Part shown: positions 1-11,994 of the stretch, in pieces
Position numbering within the stretch: position 1 is the first letter of the stretch
Layout of the letters: the number at the start of each line of letters is the position of its first letter
Origin: Agroathelia rolfsii
Lineage: Eukaryota; Basidiomycota; Agaricomycetes; Amylocorticiales; Amylocorticiaceae
DNA: 64,000 bases
Direction: 5' to 3'
Assembly: GCA_018343915.1 (NCBI GenBank)
Contig: JABRWF010000006.1
Span: 248,001-312,000, forward strand
Notes under the pieces: generated by a model
What the model was told of the DNA's origin: nothing
Seen by the model: the letters and a program-made list of their open reading frames with translations, nothing else
Database searches by the model: none
Position numbers and translations under genes: made by a program

Positions 1-1415
1 AAATCGTCAGGAAAAATAGAGAAATAGAATATGTACATAACTTACATTATCATTAGCTTTCGGTAGTACACCAAATACGTCTCCATATAATGGTCGATTG
101 TACTCATCCAATGGCGGTTTGCCCCATCCACCGGGATGGAAACCCCACTGCGCGCTAAAATATACTGAAATCAACACACATACATAAACACCAGTAGAGA
201 GCGAATCTACCCCTCTGGAATGGGTGCGTTGAGACCTGGTATTCTCAATGTAGGATAGCTAGGTGGTGGCCCAAACCGTTGCATGCTAATCAACCATGGC
301 GGGGGTGCCAAGGGCGGAATAGACAGTGCCTCAACAAGCTCCAGTGACAGATCACCTGGACGTTTCTCTTTGAGTGATGTCTCGAACTCCTTGCCCTCAT
401 AGTACCTAAAGCAAACGAATTAGTGAGCCGCTTGGGCACTACCAAGAAAGACACAAAGCGTAGCTTACATCTCGCCAAAGCTCGTTACAGGTGGTTTTGT
501 CTGAAATTTGAAGAATGCATCATGCAATTTCTGGTAGTCGATATCCACTTTGCCCATCTTGGGCTGCACTCTCTCACGCGTCTTGGCCTTAAGCGACATA
601 TTCGCCTCCTTCTCCTTCACTGCATCGCGCATTGTCGCAATACCCGTATCCGCAATGTAGGCCGGCAGCTGGAATGGTGGCTTCTCGATACCACGCTTGC
701 CCTGCAGGTAGTCGCGCTTGGCACTCCAATGCGCCGGGATTGGCACCGTGTTGCGATAGCTCTTGAGCTGTAGCAGCAACCGTGGGTCTGCTGCCGTCAC
801 ATCCGTCCACTCGACCACGTCCGGCTTCTTGACGAGCTGCTTGAGTTCAGCGACGGTAAGCCGCGCCATCTTGCGCTGTTTCTTCTTAGAGAGCGGCTTG
901 TTCTTCTTTTCTTCATCGTCCTCGTCCGAAGCCATGTCGTCGTCTGAGTAGATGACTTCGCCCTTGGTGGGTTCCGATATGACTGCCTCCTACACACATG
1001 AACATGAACCGTAGTCAAGATCAGTAGAAGGAGAGTGCGAAAACCGTAACACTTACCTTGGACTCTTCGGGAGGGATCGAAAACCGCGCAAATACATCTG
1101 AGAACGCTTGTAGCGCTGAGTCGTCCGCCTCCAATTTCTCAGATACATACTCCACATTGACCGGTGCAGGCGCTGAATCAGACTCGTCTTCCACCTTGGC
1201 AACTGGCTCTGGTGTTTCTTCTGGTGCCTTTAGTGCATAAAGGACGAAGAATGAGATATGAGAGCGATATGAGGACGTAGGGCACGGTGACAGACCGAGG
1301 TGGCCTTCTTTTGCTTCAGCTTTGCGCGTCTGAGCTGGTTTTTTGACTTGATCTTTGACTTGGAGGCGCCATTTTCGTCAATGGAGGCGTTGAGCACTTC
1401 AGTTTGCGCAGCCAT
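1..1415 (-). CDS. SF3B2: Splicing factor 3b subunit 2 (SAP145/Cus1), 3' part cut off by window edge
   Basis: This is the U2 snRNP SF3b component that binds SF3B4 and helps anchor U2 snRNA at the branch site in the nucleus. Exons read on the minus strand are 1415-1296 (40 codons, starts MAAQTEVLN), 1227-1057, 989-469, 405-211 and 154-46, and the gene runs past base 1. The third exon carries an acidic/Lys-rich stretch and then the conserved core of the family (DUF382), including the VEWTDVTAADPRLL segment and a PPFQLPAYI motif. The fourth exon ends with PGLNAPIPEG, the proline-rich PSP region typical of SF3B2. All junctions are GT-AG, and the first two introns are phase 0. The start at 1415 is chosen because a conserved Lys-rich N-terminus follows in frame. 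The missing C-terminal exons lie outside the window. I see nothing unusual in the part present. Confidence 0.93.
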
Positions 1416-2018
1416 TATGTAGAAGTAGATATATTAGAATAGAGCGAGAGCGAGAGGCACGACAAGTGCCAATGGCGAGTTCGGTGGTCGATGCGCAAGA
1501 GAGATGTGTGGGATTATGTAAGCAGTTGTTGAGTGAGATGCCGCGTCACTTGAACCATCTTGAGTATCACAATGATGATTCAAAGACACGCTTATTGTAC
1601 CTAGGGACTGTGTAACCGCTCGCATGACTTGAACTCCTAGAGTCTCAAAGTGTGAAAATCCACTGGTATTTGGCCAAAAAAGAACCGGGATAGGCTACAA
1701 CGATGACAAGCCATACAGCTGCCGGTGGGTATAGTGCTGAGAGATACTACATTCTAACAAATGGTGAAGATAAAAAAGAAAAAGTACAATGTCTCGCAAG
1801 GGAAAAAATAATAATAATAATAATCACAAGTTGCAAATGTAAGTTGGCCAGTCTGGGGTCTACTGGATAAAAGCCAAATCAACTCTCTCAAGTGCGATCA
1901 AGTTCTCGATGCGTAGATCAATAGTCTTTTTGTCCTAGGGTTTTTGAAAACACGAGATATGTCAGAAATAAAAATAATCCAGTCCTTTGCGGTGAGCGTC
2001 CTAATCGAAACATCTGAG
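1416..2018. other. Intergenic, upstream of SF3B2
   Basis: No coding region is supported here. It contains the SF3B2 upstream region and a short ATA/TAA simple repeat near 1807-1823. The region to the right is the 3' flank of the first caspase-like gene. Confidence 0.6.
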
Positions 2019-4285
2019 TCATCTATGAGGCGCGACGGGTATCCTCACGCCTTCGTATACGCTATGATCCGTTCGCTTGCAGATAAGGTTTATCAAAGAC
2101 GAAACGTGTTGTCCATCCAGTTGCCCTAATCCAATCGTAAAACCGTGTCGGCGATGACCATCCAAATGTATTTCGACCATTTATCAATGATACGTACCAG
2201 AGGGGTTATGCTAGAAACCTCAATACGTGCACCAAAACTGTCAGTGACGCAGAAAAAAAATAACCAGAGTTTGTGAATTACCATTATAGCTTGTTTAGGC
2301 AGCGGGCAGTGCGGATCTAGATCCAGCTTGCATGCAGTCAGAATCTAACGCTTCATTAGCGCGGTATAATTGTCCGTAAATGGAGTTGACCCTTTTGCTA
2401 TAGAGTGAAAAAGAAATTAACACAAGATGCGATAGCGTAGATAGTACCGAATAAGACCTACTTGGCACATGTCATAACTATGCTGAATGTAGGGCGCTCT
2501 CCTTTTTTGCGATTCTCTCCTAAACATCCGATATTAAGGTTTTCCATCATCAGTCGATGTTTCGGGCTTAAACGGCGTTTCCACTTACGGAGAACATCTA
2601 GTAGAATATAAGGATTCAATCCATAGATGAGAAACAATCAGTTTTATGCAACAAACCCCAGGCCAACAGCATTCTCACCGATGTTGTCGTCTCCTTATTC
2701 GGTGACTCGAAAGCTATGTCAATGGCAGAAGATATCTTGATCTATGTCAGGTTCAAAGGTGAGTTGATTTTAACAGCGAGGTTGAGGTTACGCCGCGATG
2801 AAGGCACTGGCATACACCAAAAAGGAAGGAAATTATACTAACCATACATAGACTGTCGCCAAGCGACGGTTGACACTGACAAGTTCCATCGTAATACATC
2901 ATGTCGGGAGACATTGCTAAATCCCTGTCCTCTAGAATGGCCGCCGATGGCACGCTTATTTTTAACGTCGGTATACGCTCCGGCAATGACCTGCGCACAG
3001 CCATGGAGGTAACTGTGCGCTGTGAAGCTTCTTGCGTCTCTCTTGCGCGGATGGTGCGATACGCATCTCGGCGAGCGACTAGCAATGTTATGATCAATAC
3101 GGGCTATGCTATGAAAACACAGCCCATGTGTCAAACGCACCATGAGATCGAACCGTATTAGCCCTTTGTGGACGATTCATTATGCCATACGTCTTTGTCG
3201 ATTGCGCCTCATTGATCCTGAAGCGGTTGCATTGGAAATGAGGGAAATCTGAAAAATGAGGAGGTCGTAGGGAATGAGGAAGGTGAATGGAGGGTGAGCA
3301 TCACACGATATCCATTTTATACCCGCAACAAACAAAATATAGCCGTACTCATGAAAGGGGAATTGCAACAATCGAAGAGGACCTATGAAATAATGGTCTA
3401 CTATGAGCTTTCCCGATAACCTTTTAAGAAAGAAAGAGGTTAGGGGCTAACTATAAGTTGTCTATGTTCACCGATGCTACCCAGCAGCGTCTTGGTGAGC
3501 TCCTATAGTCTTTTTCTTATCAGTCATAAATGCCCTGGGTTATTCGAATCATCTAACTGACACATCCGGACAAAGTCTCGCCATCAGCATCAACAATACC
3601 TAGTCAGATGGAACGAGCAATTTGGGAATGAATAAGAAATTTGATTGACCATCGACGCCATTGAAACGATCCCGTGATCGACGCACCATATCTGCCACAA
3701 TCATCAAATACCCTGTTCTCCTCAATCTCCGCACCATGGCCAGAGTCTGTCGGTATTACAAGAATCTCTTGAGCTATCTGGACTCTAAATGAGGGTCATG
3801 TATACTTACACCAAAGAAAGGCACGACCTCCAAAGGTCAGTCCTTAACCGAGCATGATAATCTGGTGGAGCTGCAGGCAGAAGAAGGAATTGGCTATTTG
3901 TCTGTCGCGGAAACATCTGGAACTCACTATGTTCACATTTGAAGGGTACATAGGATTAGTACGCTCAAATTCGTCCGACATGAGTGCAATATTTGACGAT
4001 TCATAGCCGAATTTATCTGAGAAATCACGAGTCCTTCATTGCAACAAGATGAAAGGAAGAGCTGGAAGAAGACGAGATGCTCTTACGTTGGAGGACCCAT
4101 GCAAGCTTTTTGGAATCACGTTGAGCGTATCTTAGCTTCTTAAGCTCCGGATACTGTTCAGTGTGAGGGCGCCGTACGACTATTAGCAGCGCTTTAGCTT
4201 CAGCGGCAGTATGCTGGCAGGCAGACGAAACCTAAGGCGATAAAGGCGATGAAGGTAGTAGAGATATGTAAGGATTGACTTGCAT
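2019..4285 (-). CDS. Caspase-like peptidase C14 domain protein, tandem copy A
   Basis: This is an intron-rich minus-strand gene. The proposed start at 4285 encodes MQ, followed by an intron and an exon with KALLIVV and LRYAQRDSKKLA, which matches the first strand and helix of the caspase fold (ALLIGI...DA..LA). The histidine loop reads DSGHG (about 3733-3747) and follows RAFLWC across an intron. The cysteine loop reads LFDCCNSPF (about 3365-3376). Further exons include SAAILEDRDLAMSPDM (about 2890-2940), IKISSAIDIAFESP (about 2690-2750) and a last exon ending near 2019 with VAPHR and TGA. A TATAAAAT-like box on the minus strand lies at 4355-4362, about 70 bp before the start. Both residues of a Cys-His dyad are present, so activity is possible, but the substrate is unknown. 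It aligns exon by exon with copies B and C. Exon borders are approximate, and a decayed copy cannot be ruled out. Confidence 0.66.
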
Positions 4286-5166
4286 GAGCCTAAGGGGAGG
4301 ATACTAAGAGCGAGTGAACTATAACAATATCCTTTTTCTCCTCTTTGAATCATGATTTTATATTAATTTATAAGTGGAATGCGCTGGAAGTACTGCCTTG
4401 GGCGCAAAATTCTCCACTGAAAAAACATCAGTTGTACTCTGTTGGATAATAAGGATAATAAACAGCTACGAATATAGCACGAACTTTTTGTATGCGTCGT
4501 AACAATAGTTTCTTTTGTATCTTTTGTATTCTTTTGTCTTATGTCTCACAATTAACATACATGTATAAAACCGATATATTTTATCTACCGAATATACAAG
4601 TCATTTTCTCATCCCATTTATTCCAATATACTCGATAACACCTGGCAAGGAGCCTGGCACAAGTATCGAGGTGGTACTCCCGAGGCTATGTGCAATGCCA
4701 TAGAACTAAGCTCCTCAGTGGTCAACTAGCACTGGCGGCCATTTCTACTCAACGTCCTATTGGTCTTCCCCATGTTGATCATAGAACTATACTAGTACAT
4801 TGCCACAGCTAAGCGCTTTCGAGTTATGGCGCTTCGACATTGCCACAACAAGATGGCCAACACTCTTTAATTGAGTGAAGCTTTGTATTGCGGTGCGTAC
4901 CCGGCGTATTGATGACACGGTGCTCAAAAATTTCAAATAATTCTGATGTCTTACCTTTCATTTATCTTTTATTATTGCACTCCTTGCGTCTGAAGGTTTT
5001 TCACATTACTTGTCAAAATTAAGTAGGGAATATCATACCGTAGACTACGCAGCATTCACCAGCCTCAGCTGTTAATTTAATGATGATTGCAATAGCTATA
5101 ATCGCGAAACACTTTCTGCCGGATGTATAGGTAGATGTAGAAGAGAAATGATATAAAATAGTAATT
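4286..5166. other. Intergenic, AT-rich, no gene seen
   Basis: Apart from the proposed TATA box of caspase copy A, I see no gene, RNA or clear repeat in this stretch. Confidence 0.6.
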
Positions 5167-5171
5167 GATTG

Positions 5172-6202
5172 TGTTGAAAGATTGAATATTTACAAGCTTC
5201 ATATCTTTTCAATAATTCCAATGAATACTTCAAATAATCATCTAACATCATGTCATACATGATTATTTATTTCATGATTTTACAACCGTTCATTGTTGAG
5301 ATATTAACAATTCTTTACATGCATATATTCATTGAAATAATATGCATATATTCTTTTATTTAATATTTTCAATATTTCATTATATCTAATCTTATCAGAG
5401 ATAAGATTATCATATCTGAAGTCACTTGACTTTATCATTTATGAATATCTTTTCATAAATATTAAACAATTCCATTTAAATATTCATTTCTAAATAATTA
5501 TTGTGAATATTACTAATTGATTTTTCACGCCCTAGATCCTTGCTTATAAATCACAAAAATATTTACTAAGCAAATTCATAATATTAGTAATATTTATAAA
5601 ATATTACTAATACAGATCTAATAATAGGATATTGAGATCAATAGACATTTTACTTACTAATACTATACAAATTACTTACTAAGCACACAGATTGCTTACC
5701 AAGCATATTATTCAGCAAATAGAAATATTACTAAGCTGATTTATAAGCTGATTTGTAAGCAACCCTTCTTACTAAGCGGATTAGATAAGCACAGGATTGG
5801 CTTACTAATCTTGTAGAAATTAGAATATTTTGTATTATATAAGCACCAGCAAATTTGGCTGGAAATGACAAGTTATTTCACTCGAAAATAGTGAGTTAAA
5901 TAGTCTACAAGACTAGCTCCTAGAGTATTAACTTCACCCCAGACTTACAAAGTCTACAAGACAAGACAACAAGCCTTTCCTAAAGGGAAACAAGTAGGTA
6001 GTCTCAAAGGGACACCGGCTACAGTCTTATCTTAAGTATAGCATAGTTACTAACCGCTTCCTACCTAGGAAACTTTGCCTATTCTTAGGAAACAACCCAA
6101 GCCTGCACTTTTCTTTACAAGTAAGTGTTTGCTTCACAACAGGTAACTTGTGAGCTAGCATATAGCCACACTATACAACCCAAGAACTACGATAGTTTTA
6201 CA
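5172..6202 (+). mobile_element. AT-rich 1.03-kb LTR-like element, copy 1 (solo)
   Basis: The element starts TGTTGAAAG and ends GTTTTACA, giving TG...CA ends. It is flanked by 5-bp direct repeats GATTG at 5167-5171 and 6203-6207. It is 1,031 bp long, very AT-rich and has no coding capacity. Three further copies occur at 54224-55252 (inverted), 56898-57927 and 59282-60901 (inverted). The 5' two thirds is rich in palindromes and in the motif TTACTAAGC. TG...CA ends, 5-bp target duplication and lack of an internal region fit a solo LTR. The last ~160 bp differs from copies 2 and 3. The strand is arbitrary, because the transcription direction is unknown. Confidence 0.8.
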
Positions 6203-6207
6203 GATTG

Positions 6208-6821
6208 CTGATTAGAATGCTCAAGCTCAGGTTATATACTAGTGATCAAAAAAAGTTTAGGCACAGCACAAAAACCATCCAAGTTTGCTGATTTCACCTA
6301 CTTTCACACCGTCCCTTCCCAAACAAAACATTTTGGAGGGCACGGGATTAGCTCAGTATTTAGGGCTGTGTGACCGCCTCATGCACCTGCATCGGCACTT
6401 GTACGGTACCACGACGGTTATTTACTTGTGTTAGATCCTATAGAATCCCTTTGGGAGCCCTCAGGCTCACCGTCTTACTTTCCTATCTTCTAATAGTTAT
6501 GCATGCGTTATCAAATGAATTATTTCCGTCAAATCGTCCACATGTGTATATTAGTACTAATAAACATAATAAGATAGAAATCATGATGGTCCCAGGCAAA
6601 TTTTCTTACTAATGCAAATGTAATCAAAATAAAAGGCTAAACAATGAAAGTTGATTCCTAATGTCCAAGAAGCCCATTCTGCTTAAATTTTGTGAGGTAT
6701 CAGGTGCACAGTAAGTCGTACAATCGCGATGATGCACAAGGTACTGTAAGTGTTCTGTGATGTGTGGTATCAAATGTATGATCTAAGGATATATATTCCA
6801 GCATTGTCTCCAGGCCGGAAT
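6208..6821. other. Intergenic, no gene seen
   Basis: A short open frame at 6370-6612 has no recognisable protein signature. Nothing else is supported between the LTR-like element and caspase copy B. Confidence 0.55.
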
Positions 6822-8933
6822 TCAGAGCATGAAGGGTTCATCCAGCCAATGGTCCTGTAAATCAAGATGCGAGTTTCAGCAGTGTTAGAATTGGGACATT
6901 TCCAGGACATACCAGTTGGTTCGAGCTTGATATCTAAGAGCATGTTTTTTTTTGAACAAATATCAGTATCTGAAGCAACGATATTAGATGGGAACGAAAA
7001 TTAACAACCATTATAGCTTGTTTGCGTGTTGGACCGTGCGTTTTCAAAAACGTGTCCCTATCCAGCTCTAATCTGTTCTTTGGATTCTGATCCTTCGATT
7101 CTGTGCTGATCTGCCGATGGATGTTGTAGATCTTGTTGCTAAAGATGTCATTGATAGACTTAGAGCAGTAGACAGAGAGCAAGAAGCGGTTTTAAATACT
7201 TGACGTGGTGCATGACACTTTTAGCTGTAGGGTAGTCCCCGTGTTGGCAATTTGTCTCTGTGAAAGTGATTACTTCTCTCAACATTATCAAGGTTCAAAG
7301 TTCAGGGGCATACCGAGAAAATCAAGGAAGATCTATGAATCATATTGGAACATAAATTAAATATCAAAACTGCACCAATACAAGCTGGGACTTACAGAAG
7401 TCGTTGTCTCCTTCCGAGGCGATTCGAACGCCAAATTTATTGCTGAACATATCTTGATCTGTGTCAATGCCGTAAATGAGTTGTTCATACTATACTCGCT
7501 ACAGAAGACCAAAGTTCAAGACAAACTTACCATCCGTCGATGTTCTACTAGCAGGTTCGACAGGCAAGTACAGGCAGCACTATTAGATACAGGCTCTAGT
7601 TCACGAGACATTTGCTCAGGTGAGTCGGTTATTCGGATGCCGCTGTCCATGAGAAATAGTGTTGACTGGCGGCTCGGGGGTAATTTTGATTTCCACGCGG
7701 CTTCGGCAGCTGTAATAGTGCCCGCGGATCGTCTTGAGTCGGGATGAGGTTCCTTTTCCTTAGACGAGTATGGATGACTTCGTCGAACTAGCGAATGTAA
7801 CCCCATGAATACGATATACAACGATGCTTGGAGGTAGAATTAATGACAGAGCAAACGTACCAGTCCAGCTTTCCTCCTCCTGAGAACGTGCCATAGGCAT
7901 TGTGTATGTAAATTGATTGCATCGAATATGAGGCAAATCTGAAGAGAAGCGAGAGGTTATAAAGCAATTAAAAGAAGCAATAAGTAAATGTTAAAAGCCA
8001 AATCTAGTAAGTTAATATTGAATGATGGACTCACTTAATACAAAGGGGGAGTAACAACAATCAAAAAATGTCTGTAACATCACGATGCATAATGTCTCGT
8101 TGGGCTACAATACATACAAGAAACAAAAATGGACGAACCGTTAGTTGTACATGCTTTGGCATCTTCTTAAGCTCCCTGGCGAGTTCCTGGTTAATTGTCC
8201 AGTGTCATTGTGCTAGATAGAGAGGAAAAATTGTCGTCACCCACATGATTGGTGATTGTTTTGTCATCAGCAGCGACAATTCCTTCGATACAAACCTCAG
8301 TAAATGTGATCATGAACTCGGGCGAAAAGGCTATACCATAATATGCGTCCCCGTCAGATCCGCCGTCTATCCCGTGCCCGGAGTCTAAAATAACGTGATG
8401 AGTCTATAATCGACTAGATCTCGTCTACTGTGCTCAATACTGCTTACACCACAAGAAAGCACGGCCTTCGCAGCTCGCTGGCAGGTCACGTCTAAGGCGT
8501 GTGATCTGCCGGAGCTTCATAACATAATCAAACATCCGTGACAGCAAGCTTTTTGATAAGAATCAGAACGCTTACAATGTTGTCCTTAGACGGATACAAA
8601 TCATGAGTAGGTTTCTGGTGGTCAGACATCGTCATAATCCTCGACTGGTCGTAGTCGAATTTATCTGCTATCTCATAGTATCACACATATCCCTCGGAAA
8701 GAGTCCTAAGGCTTACCTATAAGACACCTGGCCAACCGTTCTGCATCACGCCTAGCATATCGTAGCTTAGAAGGTTCGGTATTAGAGCCAACAACAGCAG
8801 AAGACGAGATGGCAATGATCAATGCATTGGCCATGAACTGGCCCGAACTCGAAGAAAAAGTAGGGGCAGTTGAATACCGGGACATGCAAGCTATTTCAGT
8901 GAGCTCGAAGGACTTGAAGTGTGAGACAATCAA
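6822..8933 (-). CDS. Caspase-like peptidase C14 domain protein, tandem copy B
   Basis: This is the middle member of the three-gene array. The first exon has NALIIAISS and LRYARRDAERLARCLIG, again the caspase-fold start. The histidine loop DSGHG lies at about 8371-8385, after RAFLWC and an intron. The cysteine loop TFFDCCYSPFVL lies at about 8045-8065. Later exons include a Ser/Pro-rich stretch (about 7530-7800), IKICSAINLAFESP (about 7400-7460) and a last exon ending with DHWLDEPFML and a stop at 6822-6824. The C-terminus differs from copy A. The start is uncertain: 8933 is the first ATG of the open frame, and a second ATG lies nearer the conserved strand. The family is probably cytosolic, since no signal peptide or membrane segment is visible. 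Both catalytic residues are kept. Substrate and role are unknown. Confidence 0.64.
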
Positions 8934-9661
8934 GGAGAGAAGCTATGGGTATGACTCGGAGCCATTCAAGTCTTATAGTATTTTCAAAAGCTGTGGTAGT
9001 ACAGCCTCACTAGCACCGATAGCAAGTGTCGCCAACTTGGAGTAACTAAAATGACTGGATCTATGTACATTAGGACTTGCATGTACTACAATTCACAAAT
9101 GCTGCAGTTGTATCAATTGCATCATTATTATGTAGGTAAACGCAACGCGCAAAGCTGCTGTCCACCTGGGTCTAAAATATTAAATATTGACTGACCTTGA
9201 CGTTGTTGGATCGAAAACTTGACTAAGGGAATCATTAAAGAGTTACGGACAATCGAAACTTATTTTGACTGAGAGCAAGGAATGGAGGAGAAGGGGAGGG
9301 GGGCGCGGCGACTCCGCATCGAAAGCACGCCTTTGGCCTCAGCCCTGCAACTTGGCCTTGGCTTTAGCTTCAACCGTCGCCAAGTCCTTTCCTATTGTCT
9401 CTTTGTGGCCGGAATCATCGGTTCTATCAGTATCTTCAACTCGGAGTTACCACACAGCTTGCGGTTTAAATATGACCACAAGTGCACAGGCGATCACTTA
9501 CATCGATTTCCTACTATTAATGAAACAAAGATGGACAGAGTGTATGTGGGTATACTACTAGAGGATATATTCAAATAATAAGGATAAATAAAATACAGTA
9601 CAGAGCGTCTCCGAGTCATCGCGATGAAAATCGGAATACACTGCATCAATAGTAGCTAAAT
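8934..9661. other. Intergenic between caspase copies B and C
   Basis: A 98-codon open frame on the plus strand (9282-9578) contains one hydrophobic stretch (CLFVAGIIGSISIF) but no recognised family and no support from splice structure. I treat it as unproven. The rest is the upstream region of copy B and the 3' flank of copy C. Confidence 0.5.
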
Positions 9662-11994
9662 TCAAATATGATGGCGCTTGTCTTGAGATATATAAAAAAA
9701 ATTGGGTGGATGCTGATAACCAAAGTTCCGAAGATGAAATGCTTGGCTCCATGGAGTGTTTGAACGATTCATAACGACGCGACGACAACGTGGCATCCGA
9801 GATGGGAATGCATGCGAGTGTGTACCATGATCCGTCAGCTCGATTTTGAAGTTCACTAAAGCCGAAATGCTTCGTCCATGCACTCGCCCTAATCCAGCCA
9901 CGATTGTTATACCATCATATCGCACACTCAATTACTAGTACGTACCAAAGGGCTCATACTAGAAACCTAAAAGAGATAATCGCAAAAAATTCATGAGGAT
10001 CAAAATAGAATCGGATAATAGCGATTTCCTACCATCGTAACCTGCTCATACATCGGACAATGCGAATCCAGGTCAAGATTTGACGCTCCCTTTTCCTGAA
10101 TTAGCTGCCCATAGATGGAATTCGCTTCTTTACTATAGAGGAAAGGGGACAAGCAAATTAGAGGTGTTGTAACCTGAATAGACATGGACATAGGTGGACA
10201 AACTTGACACGATCCATGATTACTCTGAAAGTAGGGCGCTCTTTTTGTTTCTGACTTCTTTCTGTCAATCATCAACGTAGAACAAGGGTATTCATTAGTT
10301 GATTTGATGGACACATAAAGACGGTGTTTGTACGTACTGAGAACACCTAGAAAAACCTAATAGGGATTTTGTCACCATGGACAGGGAATTGTTGAGCGAG
10401 AGGGAATGTGATATAATGGCTCTTACAGAGGTCATTGTCTCGCATTGGGGCGATTCAAAAGCCAAGTCGATCGCAAGAGATATTTTAATCTGCAATAAAC
10501 AAAGGTGAGATTGACGCCAATGATAGATTTATACCACAGTGACACCGGTAATTATAATAAATCAAATACCACGCGCGTGATGGGACAGCTTGGAGTATAC
10601 CCACCATGTATCTGGTGCCGTCGGGTACGGACTGGCATCGAGAAGTCCCGTCACAAGGCATCAGCTCCGGCGACATTGTCAGCTGCATAGTATCATCCAG
10701 GATAGGAACTACTGTTGGCATTTGCGCTATAATCGTTGATCGGCGACTCGGGAGTGATCTACGTATGGGCTGGTATGCACCTCGGCGAGTAACTGATATA
10801 AATAGGCCTATTCTCGGTATGAAGACCCAAAAAGGATGATAGGTCGAACATACCATAAGGTCGTTGAGTGCCCGTGCCCAATCCGTGGGAGTGACTACGA
10901 TGCCTCATCGTTGTTACAGAAGGTACCGGCAGTATTTGATTCATAAACATGTTGCATTGGTAATGAGGAAAATCTAAGGTAAGAGGAGGGTTTCATTGAT
11001 AAAGTAAAGGGGAAAGGGTGTAAGAGGCTTTCTGTCCGGAGAAAATAGGCAGATGATCATACTTAGGATAAAGGGGGCATAACAGCAGTCAAATAACGTC
11101 TGTTCCGTGAAAGGCCGCCATGGGTATATGAGCCCTTCTTGGTATTAGTACGGGGGAATGGAAATGAAGACAGACCGCAAGTTGCACATCTTCCGGAATA
11201 CTATTCATAAGCCTCTGAGTGAGGACCTATAGAATTACGGTCAGCAGACCTTCTTTGCAGATATTGCCATTGCAGGACTTACGCATCCCGATATAATATC
11301 GCCGTCGGCAGTGATGATGCCTATGGCCGAGAAAAATGAATGAAAGTGATTATCATCATCATCATCATCGAACTGTACCCGTGATTGGGCATACCATATC
11401 CAGCACAATCGTCGAATGACCAAGGGTTGTATCTCTCTTCCATCTTCTCTCCATGACCAGAATCTATTGGCATCTCATGAGTACCTCTGTGCCAGTCATG
11501 TCTCAATGAGTTCATGGTTTACTTACACCAGAAAAACGTACGATCATCACGACATAATCCTTGCCCCAGCAAGGCAATTTGATATAGCTGCAAGCCACAA
11601 TCAACAATTAACAAACGAGGAAGAACTTGAGCCTGCGTATGCAACACTTGCAATGTTCTCCTTCGAAGGGTACAGAGGGTCTGAGGGTAGGTATTTGACG
11701 TCCGACATATGCACAACATGCGACGGCTGATAGCCAAGTATCTCTATAAAAATTTGGTGGTGATAATGATATTAAGCAGTGAGTCCTTCAAGCCTTCCCC
11801 TAATGCTACGCCTCGAAGTGAAAACAGGATAGGGAGTACGGAAACCTACCCTCAAGACACACCGCCAGCCCCTCAGCATCTCGGTTTACGTATTCTAAAA
11901 CTTCATACTTGGGAGCACTCTCAATGCTGACAAGTAAGGCCTTAGCAGTAGAAGGCGACGACAATGGACAAGGCTGGGCTGGGCCAAAAGACAT
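9662..11994 (-). CDS. Caspase-like peptidase C14 domain protein, tandem copy C
   Basis: This is the promoter-proximal copy of the array. The chosen start at 11994 (MSFGPAQP) precedes KALLVSIES and NRDAEGLAVCLEGR. The histidine loop DSGHG is at about 11451-11465, after RTFFWC and an intron. The cysteine loop TLFDCCYAPFIL is at about 11074-11094. Between them an intron of about 68 nt holds a (GAT)n repeat, and the next exon reads GIITADGDIISG, as in copies A and B. Downstream exons give ILDDTMQLTMSPELM, IKISLAIDLAFESP and LDLDSHCPMYEQ, with a C-terminal frame closing near 9662. A TATATAAA-like box on the minus strand sits at 12051-12060, about 60 bp upstream. Protease activity is plausible from the His/Cys pair. 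Family-level function (regulated cell death or zymogen processing) is an inference only. Confidence 0.66.

Noticed and set aside
5172..6202. AT-rich element as a terminal-inverted-repeat DNA transposon
   Set aside because: Inverted ends are only about nine bases and imperfect, with TG...CA ends and 5-bp duplications; an LTR fits better, though not proven.
6340..6420. GGGATTAGCTCAGT... stretch that hints at a tRNA
   Set aside because: No T-arm or acceptor pairing could be found.
9282..9578. 98-codon frame with one hydrophobic stretch between caspase copies B and C
   Set aside because: No relatives recognised, overlapping frames of equal length, no splice or promoter support.
11321..11423. 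Run of GAT/ATC triplets in caspase copy C, apparently coding poly-Asp or poly-Met
   Set aside because: Comparison with copies A and B places it inside an intron (donor after PNHG, acceptor before GIITADGD).
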